Notes: generated by a model not told the origin, from the letters alone. A DNA stretch of 64,000 nt from an uncultured Cedecea sp. (GCF_947498825.1 NZ_CANMLV010000006.1:173077-237076), one strand, 5' to 3'; numbered from the stretch's first letter, positions 29,280 to 38,802 are shown. Translations and numbers: made by a program.

Positions 29280-31295
29280 TCACATCGCAACAACTAACAG
29301 CAGCACCACCAGTGCTGCGACGATATACAGGCAATAGAGCCGGAAATCTCCACTCTGTAAGCGTTGTATCTGAATACCTGCCCGTCGAACCAGACGAACC
29401 AGAGGATAGATAATTTTCTCATCCCAGAAGGGTTCGGTTACCGCTGCGCCGGCGGTTGTTGTTTGTAATGCACGGGATAGCAGTGGGGTCGGATCCAGCT
29501 GTTTACGCAGACGATAGAGCGCGCTGAACATCGCGCGTAATGGCTGAGTGACACCACTGGTTGAGGTAGACATCTGTGGAACCCAGTCGTAACCACATAC
29601 CCAGGGTTGTCCACGGCGACGAAATGCAGGCTGATTACCTTTAACCACAAGCCAGACCAGTAACGGAAGAACGGGTAGGGCGATGAGCAGAATAAAGGTC
29701 AGTACAGGAGACAGCATCGCTTGTGATGTTTCTGCCGGCATCAGCAGTACACCCTGAGCAACAGTGACGTGCTGAGTACTGGCCAAAGACATTGCAACTT
29801 GAGAAATCACGGGAGCAATCACGCTGGCTCCCAAGCCCAGCAATACGCAGAGAAGCGCTAAGAACAGCATGGCAGAGGTCATCTGCCAGGGGACTTCACG
29901 CGCCTGGGCGGCTTTTTCACTGCGCGGTCCGCCGCAGAAGCTCACGCCATACACTTTGACAAAGCACATGGCTGCCAGCGCGCCGGTGATAGCCAGCATA
30001 ATGATAGCGACGGGCGCACTGACTCGCATCAACCAGTTACCGTCATGGCTCATACTGAACAGCGACTGATAGGTATACCACTCACTGATAAACCCGTTTA
30101 ACGGCGGCAGCGCAGAGATGGCCATACAGCCGATTAAAAATGCACTCGCTGTCAGGGGCATCAATTTGCCGAGCCCCCCCATTTTGTCCATATCTCGGGT
30201 ATGAAGGCGAAAAATAACGGCACCAGCGCCCAGAAATAGCAGCCCTTTGAAGACCGCGTGGTTGAGTAAGTGATAGAGCGCACCTAACAAACCAATCACC
30301 GCCAGTACCGGATGGTGAGTAGCGATACCGGCCATACCGACGCCGACCCCCATCAGAATGATCCCGATATTTTCCACCGTATGCCAGGCCAGGAGGCGTT
30401 TGATATCGTGTTCTGCCAGCGCATATAACACCCCAAGAACGGAAGAGACTGCGCCAAAACCTAAAACGACAATTCCCCACCACAGTTGTGGTGCACCCAG
30501 TAAATCGATACCGACTTTGATTATCCCGAAGATACCAATCTTGACCATGACACCGGACATTAGCGCGGAGGCATGAGAGGGGGCTGCCGGATGAGCACGA
30601 GGAAGCCAGCTGTGGAGTGGCAGCATACCCGCCTTGGCACCAAACCCCAAAAATGCCAGTAAAAACACCACCGATGCACTTACCGGTGAGAGTTGCAGAT
30701 GGCGGAACGATTCAAACTCGAGACTGCCACTTTCCCGCCACATCAGGAAAAAGGCGATCATAATCAGGACCGAACCGGCATGAGCGATAAAAAAGTAGAG
30801 CAGACCAGCACTCACCGACTCATCGTCCTGGGAAGAAATAACCAGAAACCAGGAAGCCAGAGACATAGCTTCAAACAGAATGATGAAATAGAAGGCGTTA
30901 TCCATTACCACCAGCCCCACCATCGAAGCAATAAACAGGTTCATAAAGAACCCCATGCTTCCGGCGCCTTTACCTTCATATTCCCGCACATAGGCGATGG
31001 AATAGAGTGAACAGACGATAACCAGTAGCGAAATTACCGCGACCATAAAGGCAGCAAGCATATCGAGACGGACGCTGAACGTGGCGAAAGGAAACAGCCC
31101 CTGGGTGGTATAAAGCTGAATATCCCCGCTAAGTAATACCGGAATAGCACTACATAAACCGAGAACGCCACCGATAATTGCTGTAATAGCCGTAATATTG
31201 ATCGATGCCCTTTCCTGGCGGGCCATGATTAAGGCAAGTACGGCGCCGATGAGATAAAGCATGACCGACCAGTGAAGTAGTTGAAGTGAATCCAT
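29280..31295 (-). CDS. hyfB: HyfB, NuoL-like membrane subunit of hydrogenase-4
   Basis: 671 residues with about 16 helices. Conserved pumping-channel segments: NAFYFIILFEAMSLASWFLV, FLGFGAKAGMLPLHSWLPRAHP, ALMSGVMVKIGIFGI, LLAWHTVENIGIILMGVG and YHLLNHAVFKGLLFLGAGAV. The C-terminal ERLQSGDFRLYCLY-type ending (RLQSGDFRLYCLYIVAALV) is HyfB-specific and differs from HycC. Replaces the missing HycC in this locus. The start ATG follows CAGGAAGGAG and lies 3 bp after the eroded hyfA. Confidence 0.95.
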   Translation of the reverse strand: MDSLQLLHWSVMLYLIGAVLALIMARQERASINITAITAIIGGVLGLCSAIPVLLSGDIQLYTTQGLFPFATFSVRLDMLAAFMVAVISLLVIVCSLYSIAYVREYEGKGAGSMGFFMNLFIASMVGLVVMDNAFYFIILFEAMSLASWFLVISSQDDESVSAGLLYFFIAHAGSVLIMIAFFLMWRESGSLEFESFRHLQLSPVSASVVFLLAFLGFGAKAGMLPLHSWLPRAHPAAPSHASALMSGVMVKIGIFGIIKVGIDLLGAPQLWWGIVVLGFGAVSSVLGVLYALAEHDIKRLLAWHTVENIGIILMGVGVGMAGIATHHPVLAVIGLLGALYHLLNHAVFKGLLFLGAGAVIFRLHTRDMDKMGGLGKLMPLTASAFLIGCMAISALPPLNGFISEWYTYQSLFSMSHDGNWLMRVSAPVAIIMLAITGALAAMCFVKVYGVSFCGGPRSEKAAQAREVPWQMTSAMLFLALLCVLLGLGASVIAPVISQVAMSLASTQHVTVAQGVLLMPAETSQAMLSPVLTFILLIALPVLPLLVWLVVKGNQPAFRRRGQPWVCGYDWVPQMSTSTSGVTQPLRAMFSALYRLRKQLDPTPLLSRALQTTTAGAAVTEPFWDEKIIYPLVRLVRRAGIQIQRLQSGDFRLYCLYIVAALVVLLLVVAM

Positions 31296-31297
31296 CG

Positions 31298-31615
31298 TTA
31301 TTTTTCTCCTTCCTGGTGTTCAGCAAATTTCGTCATATTCGAAGGTTCCGACATCGATGCGCGTCGTTTTTCCCTGTTGTTTTCACGAACAGTTGCGTGA
31401 TTGACCAGATGGATGGTTTTAGTCGTACAGACTTGGATACAGCGGCCCCCTTTACTGTATCTGTACGTTATTGGTGTGGTCTTATCTTCGACCCTTACCA
31501 GGATTTGTCGGGGGAGTACCTGTAATCCCTGTCTTTTAGCGGTTGCAGTACAATCCGCTATACCGGTATGACAGTGAATGCCAGGCTTGGAGCCCGCAAT
31601 TACCAAGCGGTTCAT
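31298..31615 (-). pseudogene. hyfA: Eroded, internally deleted HyfA/HycB-like ferredoxin
   Basis: 105 codons against ~205 for HyfA/HycB. The first ~50 residues (MNRLVIAGSKPGIHCHTG, KRQGLQVLPR) align with the N-terminus of HycB, but cysteines 12 and 18 are glycine. It then joins directly to the C-terminal part of the family (GGRCIQVCTTKTIHLV ... EKRRASM), skipping the two middle clusters. Most cluster ligands are gone, so it cannot be an electron carrier. The frame is intact and the sigma-54 promoter sits 51 bp before it, so it may survive only as the translated leader of hyfB. Confidence 0.8.
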
Positions 31616-31665
31616 GTTCAGTCCTCAGATTCAGACGACAAAAATAATAAGCACACTGAGATAAA

Positions 31666-31680
31666 GCATTAATCATGCCA
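31666..31680 (-). promoter_or_regulatory. Candidate sigma-54 promoter of hyfA-F
   Basis: Minus-strand TGGCATGATTAATGC: -24 TGGCAT and -12 ATGC with 10 bp between GG and GC, 51 bp upstream of the eroded hyfA. Confidence 0.75.
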
Positions 31681-31960
31681 TTATATTTTTTGTATTATTA
31701 TTCAATTGGTTGGGTGTTTTTTCTTAAGTTGAGTGGTGTTTTTGAAGCAATTTCAGAGGCGGGTTCGACACTTTTGATGGTCATAGACTCATACACAGTG
31801 GTTTTATTGCCAGAAAGAGCGGCGTTTATTAGGAAAGCAGCGGCTCTCTCCGCCCATACTGACAGGATAATGAGGCGTTTTTTTTCGGTGACAGCCCTGT
31901 GATTACTGGAAATTGCGGATTATTTTGACAATCACAATCGTGAACCATACGGTCGTGACG

Positions 31961-31968
31961 TGTCGACA
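31961..31968. promoter_or_regulatory. Candidate FhlA upstream site for the hyf unit
   Basis: Palindromic TGTCGACA, preceded by CGTGACG, about 280 bp upstream of the hyf sigma-54 promoter. The same octamer occurs upstream of hydN at 9656. The rest of 31681-32068 shows no gene. Confidence 0.45.
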
Positions 31969-32068
31969 AAAATGGCGAGATAGCTGACAGAAGAATAGAG
32001 AGTGGCATCAGAATGACGATGACGCTATGTGTAATGAATCGTTAGCCGACTGGATGGTGTCTGATTGT

Positions 32069-32500
32069 TCATTTCGAGCGTTTTTTAGCGCTTTTATTTT
32101 TGATGATTTTTCTTGTCTTAACGGGTTTTGGTAACAAAAAATAGAGTATCAGGAGGGGGAGCGTAAGTAATATACAAAGCATATAAATAAATAAGAATAA
32201 ATTCCTGTAACACGTGTCACCGAACACTTTTTCCCAAGTTTTCTCTGACATTATTTTCAGGAATAATTTTTCCACGGCATAATAAGTATATGGATATGTT
32301 AAACCGCCGACTGTCAGATACGCAGCCACATAAGGAATATAAGGAACATAGTCGGGATAAACTGTTCCGCCATATAAGCTGGTTAAGATGCTGTACACTA
32401 AGAATCCGCAGCCAAATAATCCCCACCAGCAATGTCTTAAGTAGTATCTTAAAGTCAATTTCGTTAAGGTCTCTGTTAATTCAACGGACAGGGAATGCAT
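32069..32500 (-). CDS. Small inner-membrane protein of unknown function
   Basis: 143 residues, not recognised. Three hydrophobic segments are visible: CWWGLFGCGFLVYSILTSLY (~24-43), a PYIPYVAAYLTVGGLTYPYTYY stretch (~53-74) and LFLFIYMLCILLTLPLLILYFLL (~101-123), followed by a very basic tail (KTRKIIKNKSAKKRSK). The ribosome site is weak (GCGAAAAG). Low GC compared with its neighbours suggests acquisition. It is bracketed by gene-poor DNA and no operon partner is seen. Confidence 0.55.
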   Translation of the reverse strand: MHSLSVELTETLTKLTLRYYLRHCWWGLFGCGFLVYSILTSLYGGTVYPDYVPYIPYVAAYLTVGGLTYPYTYYAVEKLFLKIMSEKTWEKVFGDTCYRNLFLFIYMLCILLTLPLLILYFLLPKPVKTRKIIKNKSAKKRSK

Positions 32501-32653
32501 CTTTTCGCGTGTTTTTTATTTCTGCCATTGGCCCAGCCATAACCCGTATCACTCAAGTGTCTCAAGCCTGCGAAAGTAAAAACGAAAAATCATTATGTTA
32601 ACAATATCTATTTAAACACACCTGAGGGAATAATGGTCTTTGGTTTAGAAAAT

Positions 32654-32687
32654 AAACACCCTCTCAGGAACCGATAAGAGGGTGTTT
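32654..32687 (-). terminator. Terminator downstream of the dsbA-like gene
   Basis: Perfect 11-bp stem AAACACCCTCT / AGAGGGTGTTT with a 12-nt loop; the minus strand continues TTTATTTTC. Confidence 0.85.
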
Positions 32688-32751
32688 CCTGCCTGTCACG
32701 TTATTCATAAAACGGGCAAACAGGGCTTTCTCTGGCTTAACTATCGACAGG

Positions 32752-33363
32752 TTATTTTTTAATCAAAGATAAAACCAGGTCGGTATAGGCCGTCACATAA
32801 CCTTCTGGCGTGGTTGCTTTCACGTCACTGTTATCGATGAGATAGCGACCCATCACATACACAGATGGAGTACTTGTCACCTTGAAAGCGTTAACCATCG
32901 CGTCCTGACGGGCAATAAAGGCTTTGACCATCATACTGTTTTTCGCATTATTATAGGTTTCAGGATCGATACCAGCCTTACCAAATACTACCGCGATATC
33001 TTCAGGCGCATTGATTGACTTGTCGCGCTGAACGGCGATAAAAAGCGGATGTTCAACTTGCTCAGTGACCCCCATCACCGAGGCAATAGCCCAGGCCTCG
33101 CTAAGCTCATGACCCAGTTTACCCATCGCGCTGACATGGTATTGTGCAACTTTTTTTCCTTCCGGTAGCGCTTTGTTAATGGTGGAGATAACCGGATATG
33201 TCTCTGTGAACATATAACAAGGTCCACAGTAAAATGAGAAAAACTCCACTACTTCGGGCGCATCTGTCACAGGAGTCTGGAGAGTGTTATAGGGTTTGGC
33301 TGATGCGCCGGCACTGAATAAAGATAAGGCCAGGAGCCCGACTGAAAAAGATAATTTTTGCAT
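32752..33363 (-). CDS. Periplasmic DsbA-like thiol:disulfide oxidoreductase (CGPC)
   Basis: 203 residues. Signal peptide with cleavage likely after SAGASA, then a thioredoxin-fold protein with an inserted helical domain, as in DsbA. Active site FYCGPCYMF (Cys at ~46 and ~49) and cis-proline loop TSTPSVYV near 160. DsbA itself has CPHC; the thioredoxin-like CGPC here implies different redox tuning, so this is a second, specialised DsbA-family enzyme rather than the housekeeping one (inference). It stands alone with its own terminator; no dsbB-like or substrate gene is adjacent. Confidence 0.85.
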   Translation of the reverse strand: MQKLSFSVGLLALSLFSAGASAKPYNTLQTPVTDAPEVVEFFSFYCGPCYMFTETYPVISTINKALPEGKKVAQYHVSAMGKLGHELSEAWAIASVMGVTEQVEHPLFIAVQRDKSINAPEDIAVVFGKAGIDPETYNNAKNSMMVKAFIARQDAMVNAFKVTSTPSVYVMGRYLIDNSDVKATTPEGYVTAYTDLVLSLIKK

Positions 33364-33710
33364 TGATTTATCCGATTAAGAGGTTGCATGGAGAGGATCA
33401 TACCAGGAAGAAAAGATATATGCTTCGGAGAATGATTCTGGGGGACAGTAACAGTCAGTTCCTTAATCGCAGACAAGAAAAATACATTATTCCCTTACTT
33501 TTTTAATGTGGAGAATATTCCATTTTCACGGTTACTGGCATGGGGCATTGGTGTCTCAGTTCCGGGCCTTTGTTCTCTCAATCAGCTGAATGACATCATT
33601 TCCTGAGATTCAATTCTGCCAATGAACCGACCCCGAAGCGACTGAATGCTGTGACACAGATAGGCGAAATTTGCCAGGCGCTGGTTAAAAACCAGGTTTA
33701 AAAAGCAGGA
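33364..33710. other. Intergenic, nothing recognised
   Basis: About 350 bp between two same-direction genes. No frame with a ribosome site and no strong hairpin other than the terminator at its right edge. Confidence 0.5.
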
Positions 33711-33743
33711 AATAAAAAACCCTGCCAGCAGATAAGCAGGGTT
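33711..33743 (-). terminator. Terminator of the sugar isomerase gene
   Basis: AACCCTGC / GCAGGGTT with a 10-nt loop, followed on the minus strand by TTTTTTATTT. Confidence 0.88.
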
Positions 33744-33762
33744 TATTACATCAGGTTAAATT

Positions 33763-34758
33763 TTATTCTTCTTCAATCGATGACAGCAGCGCGTTCTGGA
33801 TGATTTTTTGTGCTTTCAGTGGATTTTGCTCCAGCTGAGCCGCCTGCAATGCAGGAATATCAAGACGATCCAGCGCACGATAGATATGTTTGAGGAAGCG
33901 AATCGACAGATTTGCAGCCTCAACGTTATCTTCACGGAACGGGAACTGATCGAGCTGCCATACGCCGTCCCAGTTATTGATTTTCAGCACATAGAAGAAC
34001 TCAAAAATTTCTGTCATATGTACAGTACCGACCACCAGGTCGTCATCCCAGCCACGCAGGTTATCGTTAACGTCCATACCAAACAGACGGCCTCTGTCGA
34101 TAATCAGCTGAGCTGAATCTGCCGGTGATTCACCCGCAAACAGAGCGTGGCCGAAGTCTAACAGAATACCCACGTTATCCAGACCAATCTCTTCAATACC
34201 CAGCAAAGTACGGGCTGCTGAATCCCAGGTCATTTTTACCCGTGGTTCACGAGGTTTGTATTCAATGGCAAATTTTACGTCAGGGTTTTTGCCAGCCAGC
34301 TCACGCATGCCGTCTACGGCCAGCGCCCACAAATTTTTATGATCAACCTGGAAAGGATAATCCCAGCCATCCTGACCCGGCCAGACTTTTACATAGCTGG
34401 CGTTCAGTTCACGCACGACTACAGCCGCTTCATGCATCAGCGCGATGGCTTCAGCGCGTACTGCGGCATCCGGATGGGTAAACGCCCCGCGGGAAAATTT
34501 GCGCAGATAAATTTCAGGCGTGATACCGATAGCCTTCAAACCCGCTTCTTCTAAAGCTGCTTTGACGTCTGCAACGGTAACACCCGGTGAGAAGGGATAA
34601 GGAACATCAACATAGGAAAGATCTTCAACCTGAGAGGCGATTTTGATCTGCTCAAGCGTGCTGAGCGCCGGACCATAACCATCCACCGCATAGCGATCGA
34701 CGTAGTTAGCAAAATGCCAAAGGCCTGCACCAAATTTTGGGTAATTGTATTTGCTCAT
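33763..34758 (-). CDS. TIM-barrel sugar isomerase/epimerase (xylose isomerase-like superfamily)
   Basis: 331 residues, cytoplasmic. The pattern fits the xylose-isomerase-like TIM barrel (AP endonuclease 2 superfamily): [11 protein letters not shown] near 50, AIGITPEIY near 75, [14 protein letters not shown] near 122, [13 protein letters not shown] near 165 (metal-binding Glu), [14 protein letters not shown] near 198 (Asp and His), and [11 protein letters not shown] near 245. The exact sugar is unknown; long relatives of this kind act on L-rhamnose-like or keto sugars. It is monocistronic with a terminator; the ATG has a TTGGAGAT site. Confidence 0.8.
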   Translation of the reverse strand: MSKYNYPKFGAGLWHFANYVDRYAVDGYGPALSTLEQIKIASQVEDLSYVDVPYPFSPGVTVADVKAALEEAGLKAIGITPEIYLRKFSRGAFTHPDAAVRAEAIALMHEAAVVVRELNASYVKVWPGQDGWDYPFQVDHKNLWALAVDGMRELAGKNPDVKFAIEYKPREPRVKMTWDSAARTLLGIEEIGLDNVGILLDFGHALFAGESPADSAQLIIDRGRLFGMDVNDNLRGWDDDLVVGTVHMTEIFEFFYVLKINNWDGVWQLDQFPFREDNVEAANLSIRFLKHIYRALDRLDIPALQAAQLEQNPLKAQKIIQNALLSSIEEE

Positions 34759-35188
34759 TTTATCTCCAATCCGTAATCATCAGATATTATTCTTTCAACT
34801 GGTTAGGTAGTTCTGTCAGGATTTCAACCTGAGCAACATCGCATGAAAATAGATTCTCTTATGCTTGTGAATATATATTCATGCTTGAGTTTATATTTAT
34901 TATTATGTCCTCAACCTGAAAATGAAACTACCTTTCTCACCAAAAAATTAGACAACGCTCGCAATTATTGCGGTTTAGATGCGATCGGAAGCGCTCTTGC
35001 GCGGAGAGTTAAAGGATAAAGCAGGACCGAATCGGTGGAAGCAGGGAGTCGAGTGCGGGTATGGTCAGAAGGCCCTACAGAGGGCCTTCTTTGTGTTATC
35101 AGCCGAAAGTCAATGAATTGATTTTCCTGTTTATTTTCGTAAATAAGCGCTGATAATCAGATATCACTTTAGCTTTGTCATCAGTCTC
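34759..35188. other. Intergenic region with a terminator-like hairpin
   Basis: No gene. GAAGGCCCT / AGGGCCTTC at 35068-35089 forms a tight hairpin followed by TTTGTGTT on the plus strand. The identical 20-bp hairpin core recurs at 35189. Confidence 0.6.
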
Positions 35189-35208
35189 AAGGCCCTACAG
35201 AGGGCCTT
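35189..35208 (-). repeat. Second copy of the 20-bp hairpin, overlapping the hydrolase stop codon
   Basis: AAGGCCCTACAGAGGGCCTT, identical to 35069-35088, 120 bp away. The hydrolase stop codon (35195-35197) lies within the hairpin, so the last three residues (EGPL*) are encoded by it. Confidence 0.75.
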
Positions 35209-36394
35209 CAAGAACGTCCGTAATAACTGACATCTGCCACTCAAAATATGGATTAAATGTCAGTCGCGCATGGATTTTTCCGGCTTCCAGGTAACCCCAG
35301 TCGGAGTACCAGACAGGGGCACCTTGCAAGCAAGCTTGCATATCCTGAGGTGACTGACCGTTCCAGCAAAATCGCGGCTGAACCTGCTCGCCATATACCC
35401 TGTTGTCAGGGGAAAACAGGATACCCATATGCGAGAACTGGCTGATATGATGCTCGGGGAGTCTGTCTTCACGTACGATAATGCGCCTGGTATCCTGAAG
35501 ATGAGCGGGCGGCGTACCGTACCAGACCAGGCGACTATTTGGATGGGTAAAGCGCGTCTGGAAGATGTCGAGCAGATAGTCGGTATTCAATACGGAGTCG
35601 TGCTGTGCCACCGCCATAAAAACCGGTTTATCATAGGTGTGGTTATCCAGCAGGCTGCGGGCGACTTTGCTACTACGATAGAATTGTGCAAAACCATTGG
35701 TCGGTGTGGTGAGATAACGCACGCTATTTTGCATCGGTCTTTGTCCGTCAGGTTCGAATAACCACGGACGAAATTTAGCCACCAGAGGTGTTAACCAGTC
35801 CCACGAACTGTTTGAACGAAAACCTGGCGAGAACAGGACCAGTCCGGCGATGTCCGGTGAAGAATAGGCATACTCGAGCGCCAGATTTCCCCCGGTGGAA
35901 AAACCGCCCATATAAACCTTCCCAACCTCGCGCTGCATTGTCGCTGCCTGCTGGTGAACCACCTGACGCCATTGTTCGAATGTGACATCCTGTAGATCAT
36001 CAGGGCGAGTTCCGTGGCCTGGCAGCAATACCGTGCGAACCAAAAAGCCTTGCGCAGCCAGGGCCGGTCCAATATCCGTGAATGACCACGGGGAATCGCC
36101 AAGACCATGTACCAGCAGGATACCTTTGTCAGGTGTTGAATCTGCCGGGCGCCATTCATGGGGGGCATTCGCCATCAGTTCAAAATCTGTTGTAGGCTGT
36201 TGAAATGTCCGATGCCCGCGCAGCAGCGCCAGTGTGTTTTCGCGGTAAACCGAAAATTCAACAGCATCGACCTCGGGGGCCTTGTTCTCTACGGGTGCAC
36301 ACCCATTCAACATGCTGATAGCGACAATGAAAAACAGCAAAAACAGTGTAGTTAAAACACGATGTTTAGCAGGAAGAATAACGGGATCAGGCAT
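35195..36394 (-). CDS. Alpha/beta hydrolase lipoprotein (serine hydrolase)
   Basis: 399 residues from the ATG at 36394; an earlier ATG (36436) would add 14 polar residues. An N-terminal hydrophobic segment with lipobox LNGC (LFLLFFIVAISMLNGC) indicates a lipoprotein. The hydrolase core shows GILLVHGLGDSPWSF (oxyanion loop), GHGTRPDDL, nucleophile elbow GFSTGG, an acid near VAQHDSVLN and a catalytic histidine in QFSHMG. Likely an esterase or lipase of the membrane or periplasm; substrate unknown. Its 3' end runs into a duplicated hairpin, suggesting that the C-terminus could have been remodelled. Confidence 0.82.
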   Translation of the reverse strand: MPDPVILPAKHRVLTTLFLLFFIVAISMLNGCAPVENKAPEVDAVEFSVYRENTLALLRGHRTFQQPTTDFELMANAPHEWRPADSTPDKGILLVHGLGDSPWSFTDIGPALAAQGFLVRTVLLPGHGTRPDDLQDVTFEQWRQVVHQQAATMQREVGKVYMGGFSTGGNLALEYAYSSPDIAGLVLFSPGFRSNSSWDWLTPLVAKFRPWLFEPDGQRPMQNSVRYLTTPTNGFAQFYRSSKVARSLLDNHTYDKPVFMAVAQHDSVLNTDYLLDIFQTRFTHPNSRLVWYGTPPAHLQDTRRIIVREDRLPEHHISQFSHMGILFSPDNRVYGEQVQPRFCWNGQSPQDMQACLQGAPVWYSDWGYLEAGKIHARLTFNPYFEWQMSVITDVLEGPL

Positions 36395-36436
36395 AGTGCG
36401 GCTCTTGTCAGGCGGATTAACGAATATGATAGTCAA

Positions 36437-37064
36437 TAAGCCGAAGGATACGGTATGTAAACAGTATTATCACTCGGCTTTACTTACGTTTGAGTTCGCC
36501 GTGAGCCAGAAGTGGAGGAGGTTTGATAGCCACCCACGGGTGGCTATCAGTCATGGAGTTAAAAATTCCAGCCAACGACTGTTGAAAGCGTTACAAATGG
36601 GTCCGACAGTGTCAAATGATGAATAATGTTCTCTGTCGACGCATACTCATTCTCTATAGTTGAACGGGCATCTGAAATCAGCCCGGTCCTGAAGCTCAGT
36701 TCCGGCGCGACTCGACAGGCGGTATCCACGCAGAATTCAGTTTTCATCCGACAATAACCCGTTGCTTTACGACTCGTTGGTTAAGTTGAAGCTGCTGGTC
36801 TGCTGGTCGCTATTTCGAAAACCATTGGGATATTCTTTATATAGTATTTAAATACATGGGATCTATTTTAATTTTTGTGCTTTAAATGATATTTAAATAA
36901 AGTAATGGTGAGTGTTTATAAGAGTATATGAGTGGTTTTTTAGATTAAGAAACTGTACCAAACATAAAACTAAAGTTTTATCAGGATTTGCCGATGTGAT
37001 TGTCTTCTTAGGAGCCTGCTACTTAAAACTGTTAAATGTCACCCTGAATAGGACTTTAGAATAA
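36437..37064. other. Intergenic region with a possible barrel-gene fragment
   Basis: About 630 bp. A 62-codon minus-strand frame (36559-36747) ends TLSTVVGWNF, the look of the last strand of an outer-membrane barrel, but it has no start context and no upstream part; if real it is a decayed remnant. The right part is AT-rich and should hold the chemoreceptor promoter; no sigma-28 element was clear to me. Confidence 0.45.
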
Positions 37065-38732
37065 ATGAGTATTACAAAAAAGCTTTACGCTCTTTTTTCA
37101 TTGTTAGTGTCATCGTTGATTGCTTTAGTTATTGTCGTTATGGTTGTTATTACTGGAATGCAGGAACGCTTTCAGTATGTACAAGATAATGTCATTGAGT
37201 CACTTGGAGAACTAAATCAGCTTGTTGATAGTAGTAATGGTCTGACAATATGGTTGTATCGCCATCAAAGCTCTAAGGACTTACAAAAACAGACTGAAAT
37301 AGAAAAAAACATTGATGAGCAAATAAACAAAATAGAATCAATAAGTAACAGCTATCTTGAAAATAACATTTATAATGAACAAGACAGGGTGATGATGGAG
37401 GATTCCGTCGCATATATTAAAAAAATTCGTGCTAAGTTACCTATTTTCATAAAAGGTTCTCGAGAACAGAATGATGCAGTTTCTCTTGGGCAACTACAGC
37501 AACCTGAAGGTGTCGGAAGTGATATTCGTGAACTTATATCTAATTATCAAGAACATTTTAAATTAAATGACCAGTTTGGAAGTGATTTCAATAATAAGAA
37601 CCTGGAAATATACAAGCTAACTTTCTGGGGGCTAATTATAGGCTCGGTATTAACAATTTTGATTATTGGTATGTTCGCGGTGATAGTTATTAATGGAATT
37701 AAGAGAAGTCTGTTAGATATAAAGATTATTATGGAGATGGCTAATGCCAATCTTGATTTAACTTGCCGGGCAGATGACCATAAAAATGATGAGATTGGTC
37801 ACACAGCGAGGGCTTTTAATAATCTCATAAGTCGGGTCGCCGATTCACTTATATCTGTCAGTGCTTCGGCACAATCCGTTAGTTCGGCATCATCACAAAT
37901 AGCGAGTGGTAATGAAGATCTTTCTTCAAGAACAGAAGAGCAAGCGGCATCTTTGGAACAAACAGCCGCAAGCATGGCGGAATTGAATGAAACGGTCAGA
38001 CAGACTGCTGAAAATACTACTATGGCGTCTCAGTTATCACAAAATGCAATGCATTTTTCTAATGATAGTAACGATAAAGTGCAGAAAATGATGGTGACTA
38101 TGGATGCCATCAAAGAAAGCTCAAGCAAAATAACCGCTATCATCTCTATGATAGAGGGTGTTGCATTTCAGACCAATATTTTGGCGTTGAATGCCGCAGT
38201 CGAGGCAGCGCGAGCGGGAGAACAAGGACGAGGTTTTGCTGTAGTTGCCGGTGAGGTAAGAAATCTTGCACAGCGTTCTTCTTCATCAGCCAGAGAGATC
38301 AAAGAGTTAATCGAATCGTCTTTAGCATTGATTGAGACTGGCGTCAGCCAGGCTGGAGAAGTCAACCATAATATGATCGAAATGGATGGCGCAATACGGC
38401 AGGTATCTGATCTGGTTGATGAAATCGCTTCGGCAGCGAATGAACAGGCTCTAGGTATTACACAAGTGCATCAGGCTGTCAGTCAAATGGATGATGTTAC
38501 ACAGCAGAATGCGGCACTTGTTGAGCAGGCATCCTCTGCTTCACGCTCGTTGATGGAGCAAGCTGTGTCGCTAAATCAACTTGTCTCTGAGTTTATTGTT
38601 GGAAAAGACGCTACTTCAGGTTCAACATTCGTGGAGAAAAAGCAAAACTATTCATTTATCAAAAGAAATGCTTCAGATTCTTCAACAAATATAGATTTAA
38701 CGAACAATGATGCAGACTGGAAAAGTTTTTGA
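37065..38732 (+). CDS. Methyl-accepting chemotaxis protein
   Basis: 555 residues. Transmembrane helix 1 (~10-32), a helical periplasmic sensor (~33-188, four-helix-bundle type), transmembrane helix 2 ([23 protein letters not shown], ~188-211), HAMP domain, then the coiled-coil signalling region with the hallmark [20 protein letters not shown] hairpin. Methylation stretches flank it ([24 protein letters not shown]). The C-terminus DADWKSF resembles the xWxxF tether that recruits CheR and CheB. Monocistronic. The ligand cannot be read from sequence. AT-richer than the FHL genes. Confidence 0.93.
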   Translation: MSITKKLYALFSLLVSSLIALVIVVMVVITGMQERFQYVQDNVIESLGELNQLVDSSNGLTIWLYRHQSSKDLQKQTEIEKNIDEQINKIESISNSYLENNIYNEQDRVMMEDSVAYIKKIRAKLPIFIKGSREQNDAVSLGQLQQPEGVGSDIRELISNYQEHFKLNDQFGSDFNNKNLEIYKLTFWGLIIGSVLTILIIGMFAVIVINGIKRSLLDIKIIMEMANANLDLTCRADDHKNDEIGHTARAFNNLISRVADSLISVSASAQSVSSASSQIASGNEDLSSRTEEQAASLEQTAASMAELNETVRQTAENTTMASQLSQNAMHFSNDSNDKVQKMMVTMDAIKESSSKITAIISMIEGVAFQTNILALNAAVEAARAGEQGRGFAVVAGEVRNLAQRSSSSAREIKELIESSLALIETGVSQAGEVNHNMIEMDGAIRQVSDLVDEIASAANEQALGITQVHQAVSQMDDVTQQNAALVEQASSASRSLMEQAVSLNQLVSEFIVGKDATSGSTFVEKKQNYSFIKRNASDSSTNIDLTNNDADWKSF

Positions 38733-38802
38733 CAGCACTCATTATTATGGACTGGTTAAGTAGATTCTGAACATCATTCTATATAACTAATATTTTATCA
38801 AA

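Noticed and set aside
4278..31615. Two complete hydrogenases (Hyd-3 and Hyd-4)
   Set aside because: Only one large and one small subunit gene exist in the window and hycC, hycD and hyfG-J are missing, so two complete enzymes cannot be encoded here.
36559..36747. 62-codon minus-strand ORF ending like an outer-membrane barrel
   Set aside because: No ribosome site, no upstream coding part and no signal peptide; at best a decayed fragment.
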